From: Bacillota bacterium
GTDB lineage: Bacteria > Bacillota > Clostridia > Christensenellales > Aristaeellaceae
DNA length: 64,000 nucleotides
Assembly: GCA_023411375.1 (NCBI GenBank)
Contig: JAEYOW010000023.1
Location: 165,372-229,371 of the forward strand
Reading direction: 5' to 3'
The notes under the pieces were generated by a model. The model did not search any database. It had not been told where the DNA came from and worked only from the letters and a program-made list of their open reading frames with translations. The translations under genes and the position numbers were made by a program. Below are positions 25,429 through 36,978 of this stretch, one piece after another. The first letter of the stretch is position 1; each line of letters begins with the position of its first letter.

Positions 25429-27931
25429 CGCGCTGCTGCTGCTCGCGAAAACCACCCTGACGATGACCGGAATCAGTCTGCTGGCTTTGGCCGTATCCCC
25501 GCTGTTGCGCAGACGGCGGCTGAGCAGAGGCCTGTACGCGCTGTGGCTGGTGGTGCTGGTTGGATGGCTGATTCCGGCTAGCCTACCGCACGCGCCCAAT
25601 GCCGTTACGCTGGAGCTGCCGCAAGTGGTGTCGCAGCCGATCGCACTTGGACGACCTTTCGCAGATTTGGATAATCCGGAGCCAAGGCCCGGTGCGGTTG
25701 CCGCCACAGGTGCGGGGCAGGCAGGCGCAGGCGCGGCGCAATTCACGCTGGCGCAGGCGCTGGTTGCGCTGTATATTGTAGGCGCGGCTGCTTCGCTGGC
25801 CGTACGGCTTGGACGGCATCTGCGCCTGATGGCGACTATCAGGCGGTGGTCGCAACCGGCGGGGGACGCGGAAACGCTCGCGGCGCTTGAACAGGCCAAA
25901 GGGGCTGTGGGAGTGCGCAAGGGACCGGGCCTGGCATACTGTGCCGCAGTGGACAGCGTGATGCTGGCCGGGCTGCTCAGGCCGCGCGTTCTGCTGCCAG
26001 AGAGACTGCCCGTGGGCGAGACGCTGGAACTTGTGCTTAGGCACGAGCTGACGCACTACCGGCGCGGCGACCTGCTTGTCAGGCTGGTGGAAATGCTCGT
26101 TTGCTCGCTGCATTGGTTCAACCCCGCCGCCTACGCCACAATCAGGACGGTGGACGCCTACTGCGAGCTTTCCTGCGACGCGCTGGCCATGCGGCACGCG
26201 ACGGGCGAGCAGCGCGCCCTGTACAGTCACGCCATTCTGGACGCGCTGCGCCGCCGGCCAAAAGCGGCGAGCATGCTGACCACCAGCTTTTCCACCGACG
26301 CGAGGACGCTGAAAAGGAGGGTGATGGAAATCATGAGTGCGAAAAATCAAAAGCGGGTATGGGTATTTGCGCTGTGCGCGGCGCTGCTGACGCTGGGCCT
26401 TGGAGCGTGTTTCGCGCTGGCGGACAGCACGGGCGCCGCCGACACCGGCATGCCTGCCGAATGGAACGTGGAGCCGATGACGGTTGAGGAAATGGAAGCC
26501 GTCTACCGGGAATCCTTTGAGCGCATGGGAACTTCGAGCAACATCAACATCCAGACCGCGGAGGATATCCCGGCGTTTGAGGCGGAGTATACCGAACGAA
26601 CAGGGTTCGCGCGCAAGGATGATCTGGTGATCTGCACCGTGCCGGGCGCGCATGACATCCCCTACGGCGAGGCGCTGAAATACGCAAAGCGGCTTATTAT
26701 GGATAAATATGGAACGCCGGAAAGCGAGCTGGACGCAATGGGAGTTTATCCGGTCTTCTACGATTATGTCTATATGGAAGATGAAAGCGAGTGGAGCTTC
26801 TATATCACCCCCCGCACCAATGTGAATATCGACCTGGATCATACCTACGACGGGCAGGGGGAATACCGGGTGGAGTTTAAATCGCCATCCGGGGAGGTAA
26901 CCCTATGCAACTGGTATATCGACGATTTCTGGTCCTATGCGCAGCGTACATGGGACGCGGGTAAGCGGGACGTGGTGTATGAGCAGTTCAAACGGCCCAC
27001 GTTTTATCACCAAACTTTGGAGCGGCAAGCGCATTTTACGCAGCTGCTTTTGGAGGCGGGCTATGATGTGGGCGCGGCTACGGACACGGGAGAGGCGCTG
27101 CTTAAAGGCATGGAGCTGGATTTGCTGTTTTGCGAACCGGAGAAGTCCGTGCTGCTAAGCGACGACGCGAATGTGAAAACCGCTCTCACAGCGATGGAGC
27201 GCGAGTACGGCCTGACGCGCGATATGCTGGAAAAGCACGCCTTTACCGCAACGTATTCGCCCATGCAGACAGGCACGACGGATATCTGCTTTGCCTATAA
27301 CTACAACATCGAGGCGGACATGTACGATGCCGGCGAGCTGGACCAGTGGACGGGCAGACTGTTCAGCTATGTGAGCAGGCTGGGAACGTTTATGGTTTGC
27401 CTGGACGCGCAGACCGGCGGGGTGGTGGGTACTGTACACAGCAAACGCACGCCGGCGGCGGAGCGGGCGCTGGATTCCAGCCTGCTGCTGGGCAGGCGCG
27501 ACTGGATAGCGGCCGACCTTCCCGAATATGACGCGCTGCTCAGCCAAATCAGGGCGGAGATCGACCGGGCTGTTGAGGACGGCGCTTCCATTGAAACACT
27601 GGAGGCGATTACGCACACGCTGCTGCGCGCCGCGGGCGGCGACCCGGAGTTATATGCCGCGCGCCTGGACGGCGATATGCTCGTCACCCCCGAGACGGCT
27701 GCGGAGACTGGGCGCAAGGCCGCGCTGGAAGCGTCAGGCATGACGCGGGAAGCGTTTGACGACTACTATCAGAATGGCGATCCACGGTTTGACGGTTCAA
27801 AAGAGTATACCGTGTATATCTATTCCTACACCGCCGATCAGCCGGGCGGCGATAACAGGGTCTATCAGGTGCGTGTGGACGCCACGACCGGCGACGTGCT
27901 GGAGGTGCTGTTCACCGACGGCGTGGGCTGA
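25421..27931 (+). CDS. M56 (BlaR1-like) membrane metallopeptidase with atypical sensor domain
   Basis: The 836-residue protein starts at ATG 25421 behind GGAGAGG, overlapping the repressor stop. The N-terminal part has membrane helices and the M56 zinc motif HELTH (208-212), with the downstream YCELSCD glutamate. After a membrane helix (VFALCAALLTLGLGACFALA) comes an extracytoplasmic region of about 500 residues. It does not show the SxxK/SxN/KTG motifs of the BlaR1/MecR1 penicillin sensor. It contains repeated acidic, Tyr-rich stretches and a C-terminal unit (VYQVRVDATTGDVLEVL) like PepSY-type beta repeats. The signal it detects is unknown. A strong terminator follows. Confidence 0.85.
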   Translation: MTDALLLLAKTTLTMTGISLLALAVSPLLRRRRLSRGLYALWLVVLVGWLIPASLPHAPNAVTLELPQVVSQPIALGRPFADLDNPEPRPGAVAATGAGQAGAGAAQFTLAQALVALYIVGAAASLAVRLGRHLRLMATIRRWSQPAGDAETLAALEQAKGAVGVRKGPGLAYCAAVDSVMLAGLLRPRVLLPERLPVGETLELVLRHELTHYRRGDLLVRLVEMLVCSLHWFNPAAYATIRTVDAYCELSCDALAMRHATGEQRALYSHAILDALRRRPKAASMLTTSFSTDARTLKRRVMEIMSAKNQKRVWVFALCAALLTLGLGACFALADSTGAADTGMPAEWNVEPMTVEEMEAVYRESFERMGTSSNINIQTAEDIPAFEAEYTERTGFARKDDLVICTVPGAHDIPYGEALKYAKRLIMDKYGTPESELDAMGVYPVFYDYVYMEDESEWSFYITPRTNVNIDLDHTYDGQGEYRVEFKSPSGEVTLCNWYIDDFWSYAQRTWDAGKRDVVYEQFKRPTFYHQTLERQAHFTQLLLEAGYDVGAATDTGEALLKGMELDLLFCEPEKSVLLSDDANVKTALTAMEREYGLTRDMLEKHAFTATYSPMQTGTTDICFAYNYNIEADMYDAGELDQWTGRLFSYVSRLGTFMVCLDAQTGGVVGTVHSKRTPAAERALDSSLLLGRRDWIAADLPEYDALLSQIRAEIDRAVEDGASIETLEAITHTLLRAAGGDPELYAARLDGDMLVTPETAAETGRKAALEASGMTREAFDDYYQNGDPRFDGSKEYTVYIYSYTADQPGGDNRVYQVRVDATTGDVLEVLFTDGVG

Positions 27932-27964
27932 CCGTTTGGACGGGCCGAAACGCCCGCAATACGC

Positions 27965-28004
27965 CGCGTGGGCAAGGAGATTTTTCCCCTTGCCCACGCG
28001 TTTT
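27965..28004 (+). terminator. Intrinsic terminator after the M56 gene
   Basis: CGCGTGGGCAAGG (27965-27977) pairs perfectly with CCTTGCCCACGCG (27988-28000) and is followed by TTTT. Confidence 0.9.
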
Positions 28005-28016
28005 CCAGCATTCTGG

Positions 28017-28496
28017 TTACGATGGATTGCGTTTTGCAGACAGTGTTTCGGAGACCACCTCGAACACGGCAATGTGCGCGAGCGCGTTTTCCTCGATGGG
28101 CGGGTTGCCGCCTGAAAGCCGTCTCATCAGCAGCTCGACGGCGGACCGCTTTTCGTCGATATCTTCCAGCAAATTCGCCGTGCCTGTGCCCACGACGGAC
28201 GCGAAGCGGCAGCTATAGCGGCAGGCGGTAACGCCGGGAAGCAGCTCGTAGCCCGCGTCCAGCTCGAAGCCCACGCGGGGATCGGCCTGGATCAGCCGCA
28301 GCTTGCGCCCCACCGGCGCGCTGTGAAACACTAGGCGCAGCCGGCCGTCCGGCAGCCATTCGCATCCGCAGCACAGAGGCACGATGTAGGGCGCGCCGTC
28401 CCCGGTGTTGAGGGCAAGGCGGCAGACGGGAGCCTGGCTTAAGATGGCTTCGATTTCCTCGCGGTTGGTGATCTCGCGGTCTTTACGGCGCATCAT
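28017..28496 (-). CDS. Pyridoxamine 5'-phosphate oxidase-like flavin protein (NimA group)
   Basis: The 159-residue split-barrel protein begins MMRRKDREITNREEIEAIL, then APVCRLALNTGDGAPYIVPL and the buried-core stretch LRLVFHSAPVGRKLRLIQA. These are features of the Nim/Pnp-oxidase-like family, members of which bind FMN or F420 and in Nim form reduce nitroimidazoles. Substrate here is unknown. ATG 28496 fits the upstream GAGG best; an in-frame GTG at 28502 is too close to it. It is followed only by the terminator of the convergent M56 gene. Confidence 0.8.
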   Translation of the reverse strand: MMRRKDREITNREEIEAILSQAPVCRLALNTGDGAPYIVPLCCGCEWLPDGRLRLVFHSAPVGRKLRLIQADPRVGFELDAGYELLPGVTACRYSCRFASVVGTGTANLLEDIDEKRSAVELLMRRLSGGNPPIEENALAHIAVFEVVSETLSAKRNPS

Positions 28497-28514
28497 TATC
28501 ACAGCCTCATTTCC

Positions 28515-30452
28515 TTAATAATCGTTTTCAGCGCGGCACACGAAAGTGGTTGCGCCATTTTCACGAACAATATCATACACGGCGATTGAAAGGGCGGAGT
28601 CATCCAGGCCCAATGCATCTTTGAATGCGTCCCAATACAATTCGTCTTCTATACGGAGGATTAAAAGCTCGCATCGGTTTTCGTTGAGCATTTGTATGAG
28701 CGACTCGCTGCTAATGGAGTCCAGCGCGTCGTAGCTCCCATAAGGGTATTGACGGACATGAAGCCTCAAAGGCATTCCGAAATAATGGTACGCATGCGTT
28801 TTACCACTTTCGCTCTTGATCTCGGAGGATTCGTATGTACAGTCGATCAGCAGAGCATGCTTGCCAGCGTCCTCCGGCAGAACCTGGCCGGCAATCTCGG
28901 ATTCAAAAAAGTTATGCGCCAAAGCCGAATAACTATCATACGTTGTTTGGGGCGCAAAGCCTTCCGCCAACCGGGCAGGCGGTAACAAAACCAGAAGGCA
29001 GACGGTCATAAGAGCTGTCAGCCACCGCCCACGGATTTTAAACTGTCCTTGAGATGCCGCCCGCACCGCAAAGAAGAGTGAAGCAATCACCATAGGTGTT
29101 GACACGGTGCACAAATAGACCATCGCTGCGCCGGAAGTTTCTGCCTGAACGAAATAACTGCCAAACAGGCCGAGCACATAAATTATTGCTGCGCCAAGCA
29201 ACGCCTTAAGCGTGCCCATGATGCGCGGCCGCTCGGCTTTGTCGCCTAAAAGAAGCAATGAAAACAGAAACAGCAGAGCATAGGGAAGCGTGCTGTGCAG
29301 ATAAGTGGCCAGCGTGGCGGTGCACAAGCCGGCAACAGACCGGAGGGTTTGAGGCGTGAAGGCATCAATTAGCGCAGCGTTGCGGGGATTGCCGGAAAAT
29401 AAGGAGGCAAACGAAAACACAGGGCTGCTTTCCGTAAAAGTCTCGTCCGTAAAAGCGGCGGTAGCGGCGGCGTTCTCATACGAGGCGACGGCGCTTGAAT
29501 AGTTGTATAACCCAGACCAGGATAATTGCATTAGGATAACAAGGATGAGCGCCACAAAGCCATACAGGTGGACGACGCGGCTTCCTCCTATGCTGATGGA
29601 ACTATTGGAGCGCGTCTCTTTACGGGCCTGACAAAGCAAACAAATTAGAAGCACGGCTGCGAACATCAGGCCTGAGTAAATTTTCATGCCCGGCAGAATC
29701 GCCGTCGCGCAAAGCGTGGGCAGCAGGGCGCTTGGGCTATTCTCGCTTCGAGCGTAAAGGCACAGAAGGGCGGCCGCAAAAATTATGCACATGGGACCAT
29801 CGGCTCGAATTTGCAAATAGGAAAAGCCAAAGACGCCGTATGCATAGGCAAGAAGGATAGCAACCGCTAATCCCCATCCTTTGGAATTTAACAAATCAGC
29901 AGCAGCGCATATGGATACGATTATCCCGGCAAACGTAACATAGACCAGATACGCGTCCTGCCAGCCAAAGACGCGGGTCACACAGTACTGAAGCGCCGCG
30001 AGCACAGGAATATAGTCGGTATGGAACATGGTGGTGTCCATGTGAATGTAGAAACGGTCGTATGTGAATAATTCCTTGGCCGCGCGAGCCCAGTAAGAGA
30101 GGGCGTCATGATCCCTGATAACCAGCGCGAGGGTTAAAAGCACGCAGGCGCAGCTTCCCACCAGATAGACAAGGGCGCCTGGAGAGAGAATGCGTGTGCG
30201 CAAACTGCGCCAATTTGCGCACACACCGGCAATCCCTAATACAAAGGCCACTAGCCCGCCGACCATCAGCACGTATGCGGTGGGTACCATGAGCTGAAAA
30301 AGTATAACCCCGTAAAACGCCACAAACAGCATGCCGCAGTATACGCTGAACAGAGCGGAGCCAAGCCGTAACCGTGGTAGAAGCAGCATAATGCACAGGG
30401 CATACCTAAGCAGAGCGACAAAAAAGAGCGCGCCCGTCAGATTGCTGGAAAT
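28515..30452 (-). CDS. Large membrane protein, GT-C glycosyltransferase-like, probable non-ATG start
   Basis: The protein has about 12 membrane segments and a C-terminal extracellular domain of about 150 residues. After the first helices comes VIRDHDALSYWARAAKELF, like the acidic loop of GT-C sugar transferases that use polyprenyl-linked donors; HTDYIPVLAALQYC follows. Donor and acceptor are unknown. The first ATG (30389) has no binding site. Twenty-one codons upstream in frame lies a perfect AAAAGGAGG (30470-30462) followed by ATT (30452) or ATC (30455) at normal distance, and the extra codons add a hydrophobic helix. I therefore place the start at ATT 30452; this is inference. It follows uvrA closely. 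Confidence 0.7.
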   Translation of the reverse strand: MSSNLTGALFFVALLRYALCIMLLLPRLRLGSALFSVYCGMLFVAFYGVILFQLMVPTAYVLMVGGLVAFVLGIAGVCANWRSLRTRILSPGALVYLVGSCACVLLTLALVIRDHDALSYWARAAKELFTYDRFYIHMDTTMFHTDYIPVLAALQYCVTRVFGWQDAYLVYVTFAGIIVSICAAADLLNSKGWGLAVAILLAYAYGVFGFSYLQIRADGPMCIIFAAALLCLYARSENSPSALLPTLCATAILPGMKIYSGLMFAAVLLICLLCQARKETRSNSSISIGGSRVVHLYGFVALILVILMQLSWSGLYNYSSAVASYENAAATAAFTDETFTESSPVFSFASLFSGNPRNAALIDAFTPQTLRSVAGLCTATLATYLHSTLPYALLFLFSLLLLGDKAERPRIMGTLKALLGAAIIYVLGLFGSYFVQAETSGAAMVYLCTVSTPMVIASLFFAVRAASQGQFKIRGRWLTALMTVCLLVLLPPARLAEGFAPQTTYDSYSALAHNFFESEIAGQVLPEDAGKHALLIDCTYESSEIKSESGKTHAYHYFGMPLRLHVRQYPYGSYDALDSISSESLIQMLNENRCELLILRIEDELYWDAFKDALGLDDSALSIAVYDIVRENGATTFVCRAENDY

Positions 30453-30488
30453 GATAAACAGCCTCCTTTTAATGCAGAGTGCATAGGC

Positions 30489-33329
<2,841 letters not shown>

Positions 33330-33407
33330 TGGGTTTAACCGTCCTCTCTCGATAAAAACAAGCTTTGCTGGGCCGCAAAGCGCGCATGTGCGCCCGCCGC
33401 CGGTTTA

Positions 33408-34526
33408 TTACACCTCGATCAGCTCGTAGCTCATGGCGCCGACCCCGAGTTTTTCCGCGTGCTCAAGGCAGGAGCGCCAGTTGGTTACGGGATGGGTGTC
33501 GTTGAAGATGTCCCCGGTGCGGTTTTCCTTCTCGGCAAGGAAGGTACCCGGCAACGGCTCCATTTTGTTACATGCGTCGGCGCAGGCTGCGTCCAGGGCG
33601 ACAGGGTCGAAGCTGGCGAACATGCCGACGTCCGCGATCACGGGCGCGTCGTTTTCGGCATGGCAATCACAGAAAGGGGATACGTCCATCACCAGCGAGA
33701 TATGAAAATTAGGGCGGTCCTTGACCACGGCCCAGGCATATTCCGCAATTTTGCAATTAAGAAGGAAGTTATTGCTATCAGGGCCGCCGATTGCGCCCCG
33801 GTCGCGGCACGCGCCCACGCACCGGCCGCAGCCCACGCATTTATCGTGATCGATTCTGGCCTTGCGCTCTTTCTTCTCGCCGCAGAAGCTGATGGCGCCA
33901 TGCGCGCACTGGCGGGCGCAGAGGCCGCAGCCCACGCATAGCTCCGGTTTTACCATCGGCTTGCCGTCGCAATGCATGGCGCGCTTGCCGGCGGTGGAGC
34001 CAAGCCCCATGCCGAGATTTTTAAGCGCGCCTCCGATGCCCGTGCCTTCGTGACATTTAAAATGCGTCAGGCTGATGATGGCGTCGGCGTCCATGGCGGC
34101 GCGGCCGATCAGCGCTTCCTTGCAGTATTCCCCGTCGATGGGTACCGAAACATCGTCCGTGCCCAGAAGGCCGTCCGCAATGATGGCGTGGCAGCCGGTC
34201 TGAAGCGGGCTGAAGCCGTTCATGTACGCGGCGTCCAGATGATCAAGCGCGTTGCGGCGCATGCCGGTATAAAGCGTGTTGCAATCGGTCAGGAATGGGC
34301 GGGCGCCCATATCGCGGAGCGCGTCCACCACGACGCGGGCATAGTTTGGGCGCAGGAACGCGAGGTTGCCGGGCTCGCCGAAATGGATTTTGACGGCGGT
34401 AAACTTTCCGTCAAGCGGCATCCGGGTCATGCCGGCCTTTTCGATGAGGCGGCGGAGCTTTTGAAGCAGGTTCATGTCGGGCCCGGCGCGGAAGTTTGTG
34501 AAATATACCTTTGCCTTATCCATCAT
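33408..34526 (-). CDS. DUF362 protein with a 2x[4Fe-4S] ferredoxin domain
   Basis: The 372-residue protein starts at ATG 34526, 6 bases after GGGAGG. The N-terminal DUF362 domain (KVYFTNFRAGPDMNLL, VKIHFGEPGN, THFKCHEGTGIGGALKN) is followed by two ferredoxin clusters, CVGCGLCARQC and CVGCGRCVGAC, near residues 195-240. Such proteins are common in anaerobes and assumed to handle electron transfer, but no substrate is established. A good promoter lies upstream. Confidence 0.85.
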   Translation of the reverse strand: MMDKAKVYFTNFRAGPDMNLLQKLRRLIEKAGMTRMPLDGKFTAVKIHFGEPGNLAFLRPNYARVVVDALRDMGARPFLTDCNTLYTGMRRNALDHLDAAYMNGFSPLQTGCHAIIADGLLGTDDVSVPIDGEYCKEALIGRAAMDADAIISLTHFKCHEGTGIGGALKNLGMGLGSTAGKRAMHCDGKPMVKPELCVGCGLCARQCAHGAISFCGEKKERKARIDHDKCVGCGRCVGACRDRGAIGGPDSNNFLLNCKIAEYAWAVVKDRPNFHISLVMDVSPFCDCHAENDAPVIADVGMFASFDPVALDAACADACNKMEPLPGTFLAEKENRTGDIFNDTHPVTNWRSCLEHAEKLGVGAMSYELIEV

Positions 34527-34569
34527 TGGTAACCTCCCTGTCAAAATGCGAAAACACGTTCGCGTTGGT

Positions 34570-34598
34570 ATTGTATCATAGGTCGCAGCGGGTGACAA
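34570..34598 (-). promoter_or_regulatory. Promoter of the DUF362 gene
   Basis: On the minus strand TTGTCA (34598-34593) and TACAAT (34575-34570) are 17 bases apart, about 44 bases before the start. I see nothing else of note between 34600 and 34740. Confidence 0.7.
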
Positions 34599-34748
34599 GG
34601 GTGAGATTGCCCGGAAAATAATGAATAAAACCCTGGACGGGTTGCGCCAATATGGACACACCCGGAAGCGTGTTCATATGCGAATGGAAATAGCAAGCCA
34701 ACATCATCCTTTGGGATGGGTACGGGCAAAAAAATTTCAAAAAACCTC

Positions 34749-34777
34749 TTGCAATCAAAAGCGATTTATTATATACT
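34749..34777 (+). promoter_or_regulatory. Promoter of the S10 ribosomal operon
   Basis: TTGCAA (34749-34754) and TATACT (34772-34777) are 17 bases apart. The predicted transcript start near 34784 leaves a leader of about 240 bases before rpsJ. Confidence 0.75.
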
Positions 34778-34783
34778 ACTGAA

Positions 34784-35022
34784 GCTGTCTGTTTAGGGAT
34801 GAAGCGGTAAGTTGCCGCCATGGCCATGGCGGGTAATTACCGTGGACCAGCCCGAAAATCGGGCGACGGACTTGAGACACCGAAACAAGGCGTGCGGTCG
34901 GAGAGGCGCTTCTCACGGCAGCCTCTCAGCGCAAGGCGGGGGGATGAACCCGCCCAAGCCAAAGCGGCCGATGGACACGCCCGGAGCGGTGTACTTGAGA
35001 CGAACATCAAGGAGGAACGAAA
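34784..35022 (+). promoter_or_regulatory. Structured leader of rpsJ
   Basis: Four hairpins can be read. The first is a fully palindromic 18 bases (34815-34832) enclosed by CGGTAA/TTACCG (34805-34810, 34837-34842). The second is GCCCGA-AAA-TCGGGC (34850-34864), the third GAGAGGC/GCCTCTC (34901-34907, 34921-34927), the fourth GGCGGG/CCCGCC (34935-34940, 34949-34954). CTTGAGAC is repeated at 34871-34878 and 34994-35001, the second copy just before the AAGGAGG of rpsJ. In other bacteria this operon is controlled by L4 at its leader; a similar role is plausible. Confidence 0.6.
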
Positions 35023-35337
35023 ATGGCCAACCAGAAAATCCGTATCAAGCTGAAGGCTTACGAGCACAACCTGATCGATCAGTCCTCTGAGCGGATCGTG
35101 GAGACCGCCAAGCGGACGGGCGCGAAGGTGTCGGGCCCCATCCCACTGCCCACGGAGAAGGAGATTGTCACCATTCTCCGCGCGCCCCACAAGTACAAGG
35201 ATAGCCGTGAGCAGTTCGAAATGCGCACCCACAAGCGCCTGATCGACATTCACAATCCCAATCCGCGCACGGTCGACGCCATGATGAAGCTGGATCTTCC
35301 TGCCGGTGTCGAGATCGAAATCAAGCTGAATAACTAA
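35023..35337 (+). CDS. rpsJ: Ribosomal protein S10
   Basis: First gene of the S10 operon, 104 residues, a component of the 30S head that also binds NusB in antitermination. It begins MANQKIRIKLKAYEHNLIDQ and contains GPIPLPTEKEIVTILRAPHK. AAGGAGG ends 7 bases before the ATG. Confidence 0.97.
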   Translation: MANQKIRIKLKAYEHNLIDQSSERIVETAKRTGAKVSGPIPLPTEKEIVTILRAPHKYKDSREQFEMRTHKRLIDIHNPNPRTVDAMMKLDLPAGVEIEIKLNN

Positions 35338-35355
35338 TGCAGGAGGTACGACATC

Positions 35356-35997
35356 ATGAAAAAAGCGATCGTAGGCAAGAAAATCGGCATGACGCAGGTT
35401 TTCACCGATGATGGCCGCCTCGTACCCGTGACGGTGGTGGAGGCTGGCCCCTGCAAGGTGGTGCAGAAGAAGACCACCGAGTCTGACGGTTACGACGCCG
35501 TTCAGGTGGGCTTTGACACCTACGCGGAAAACCGCGCAAAGAAGCTTGTCAACAAGCCCATGACGGGTCATTTCAAGAAGGCGGGCGTGGAGCCCACCCG
35601 CTATTTGCGCGAGTTCCGCCTGGACAACGTGGCCGAGCTGGAGGTCGGGAGCGACCTGACCGTCACCCAGTTTGAGGCGGGCGAGAAGATCGACGTCAGC
35701 GGCGTTTCCAAGGGTCACGGCTTCACCGGCGTTATTCAGCGCTGGAACCAGCATACCGGCCCCATGGCGCACGGTTCCAAGTATCACCGCGGCGTGGGTT
35801 CTATGGGTGCGAACTCCGATCCCTCCCGTGTATTCAAAAACAAGCATATGCCCGGCCATTACGGCGTGGAGCGCGTGACCATCCAGAACCTGGAGATCGT
35901 CCGGGTGGATGCCGAGCGCAACCTGCTCCTCATCAAGGGCGCGGTGCCCGGCCCCAACGGCGGCCTGCTGCTGGTGCGCAACACCTGCAAGGCGTAA
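35356..35997 (+). CDS. rplC: Ribosomal protein L3
   Basis: Early-assembling 50S protein of 213 residues near the peptidyl-transferase centre. It opens MKKAIVGKKIGMTQVFTDDG and carries the central-loop signature KGHGFTGVIQRWNQ. AGGAGG precedes the ATG, 18 bases after rpsJ. Confidence 0.97.
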   Translation: MKKAIVGKKIGMTQVFTDDGRLVPVTVVEAGPCKVVQKKTTESDGYDAVQVGFDTYAENRAKKLVNKPMTGHFKKAGVEPTRYLREFRLDNVAELEVGSDLTVTQFEAGEKIDVSGVSKGHGFTGVIQRWNQHTGPMAHGSKYHRGVGSMGANSDPSRVFKNKHMPGHYGVERVTIQNLEIVRVDAERNLLLIKGAVPGPNGGLLLVRNTCKA

Positions 35998-36038
35998 CGG
36001 CGCCTGATCTAACCTGAATGAAGGAGGAAATCAACACC

Positions 36039-36662
36039 ATGCCTAAGACTGCACTGTATAACATGGAAGGCGCGGCCATCGGCGAAGTGGAGCTGAGCGA
36101 GGAAATCTTCGCCGCGCCCATCAATACCGCCGCCATGCATTTGGTCGTTCGCTCCATTCTGGCCAACAAGCGCCAGGGCACGCAGAGCGCCCTGACCCGC
36201 GGCGAGGTTCGCGGCGGCGGCCGTAAGATTTATCGCCAGAAGGGCACCGGCAACGCGCGCCATCACGGCAACCGCGCGCCCCAGTTCAAGCACGGCGGCG
36301 TCGTGTTTGCGCCCAAGCCCCGCGACTATGTCATCAACGTTCCCAAGAAGGTTCGCCGCCTCGCCTTTAAGAGCGCGCTGACCTCGAAACTGGGCGCCGG
36401 CGATATTATCGTGGTGGACAGCCTCAAGCTGGACGAGGCCAAGACCAGGCTGATGGCGAAGTTCCTGGGCAACTTCGAGCTCAAAAATACGACCATGCTG
36501 GTGCTCCCCGGCCGCGACGAGACGATCGTGCGCGCGGGCGGCAACATCGAGAAGCTTCAGACTTCCTACGTGAATACGCTTAACGTGTATGATATCCTGA
36601 AAGCCGGCAAGATCATCCTCACCCAGGATGCCTTGAAGGGCGTAGAGGAGGTTTACGCATGA
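36039..36662 (+). CDS. rplD: Ribosomal protein L4
   Basis: L4 (207 residues) lines the exit tunnel and in E. coli represses its own operon. It shows RSILANKRQGTQSALTRGEV and the Arg-rich loop RKIYRQKGTGNARHHGNR. ATG 36039 is taken because AAGGAGG (36021-36027) precedes it; an in-frame ATG at 36018 lies before that site. ATGA overlap with rplW. Confidence 0.96.
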   Translation: MPKTALYNMEGAAIGEVELSEEIFAAPINTAAMHLVVRSILANKRQGTQSALTRGEVRGGGRKIYRQKGTGNARHHGNRAPQFKHGGVVFAPKPRDYVINVPKKVRRLAFKSALTSKLGAGDIIVVDSLKLDEAKTRLMAKFLGNFELKNTTMLVLPGRDETIVRAGGNIEKLQTSYVNTLNVYDILKAGKIILTQDALKGVEEVYA

Positions 36663-36958
36663 AAAACCCGCATGATGTGATCATTCGTCCCGTGCTGACG
36701 GAAGCTTCGTACGACGGCTTCGCGGACAAGCGGTACGTGTTCGAGGTCCACAAGACCGCCAACAAGACCGAGATCAAGCTCGCGCTGGAGGCGATCTTCA
36801 AGGGCATCAAGGTGGAAAGGGTCAACACCCTTCGCACCATCGGCAAGATCAAGCGCCAGGGCAGGACGTCCGGACGCACCCCGGAAATCAAAAAGGCCTA
36901 TGTGACCCTCAAGGAGGACTCCAAGCCCATCGAGTTCTTCGAAGGCATGGCTGAGTAA
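36659..36958 (+). CDS. rplW: Ribosomal protein L23
   Basis: A 99-residue 50S protein at the tunnel exit, docking site for trigger factor and SRP. It contains IIRPVLTEASYDGFADKRYV and the basic loop GKIKRQGRTSGRTPEIKKAY. It starts within the rplD stop. Confidence 0.96.
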   Translation: MKNPHDVIIRPVLTEASYDGFADKRYVFEVHKTANKTEIKLALEAIFKGIKVERVNTLRTIGKIKRQGRTSGRTPEIKKAYVTLKEDSKPIEFFEGMAE

Positions 36959-36978
36959 AGCAGGGAGGACAAGATAGA

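Noticed and set aside
25421..27931. Calling the M56 protein a beta-lactam sensor BlaR1
   Set aside because: Only the peptidase half matches; penicillin-binding motifs are not visible in the outer domain.
34820..35053. Open frame across the rpsJ leader
   Set aside because: It overlaps strong RNA hairpins and the rpsJ start, has no binding site and reads as low-complexity basic sequence.
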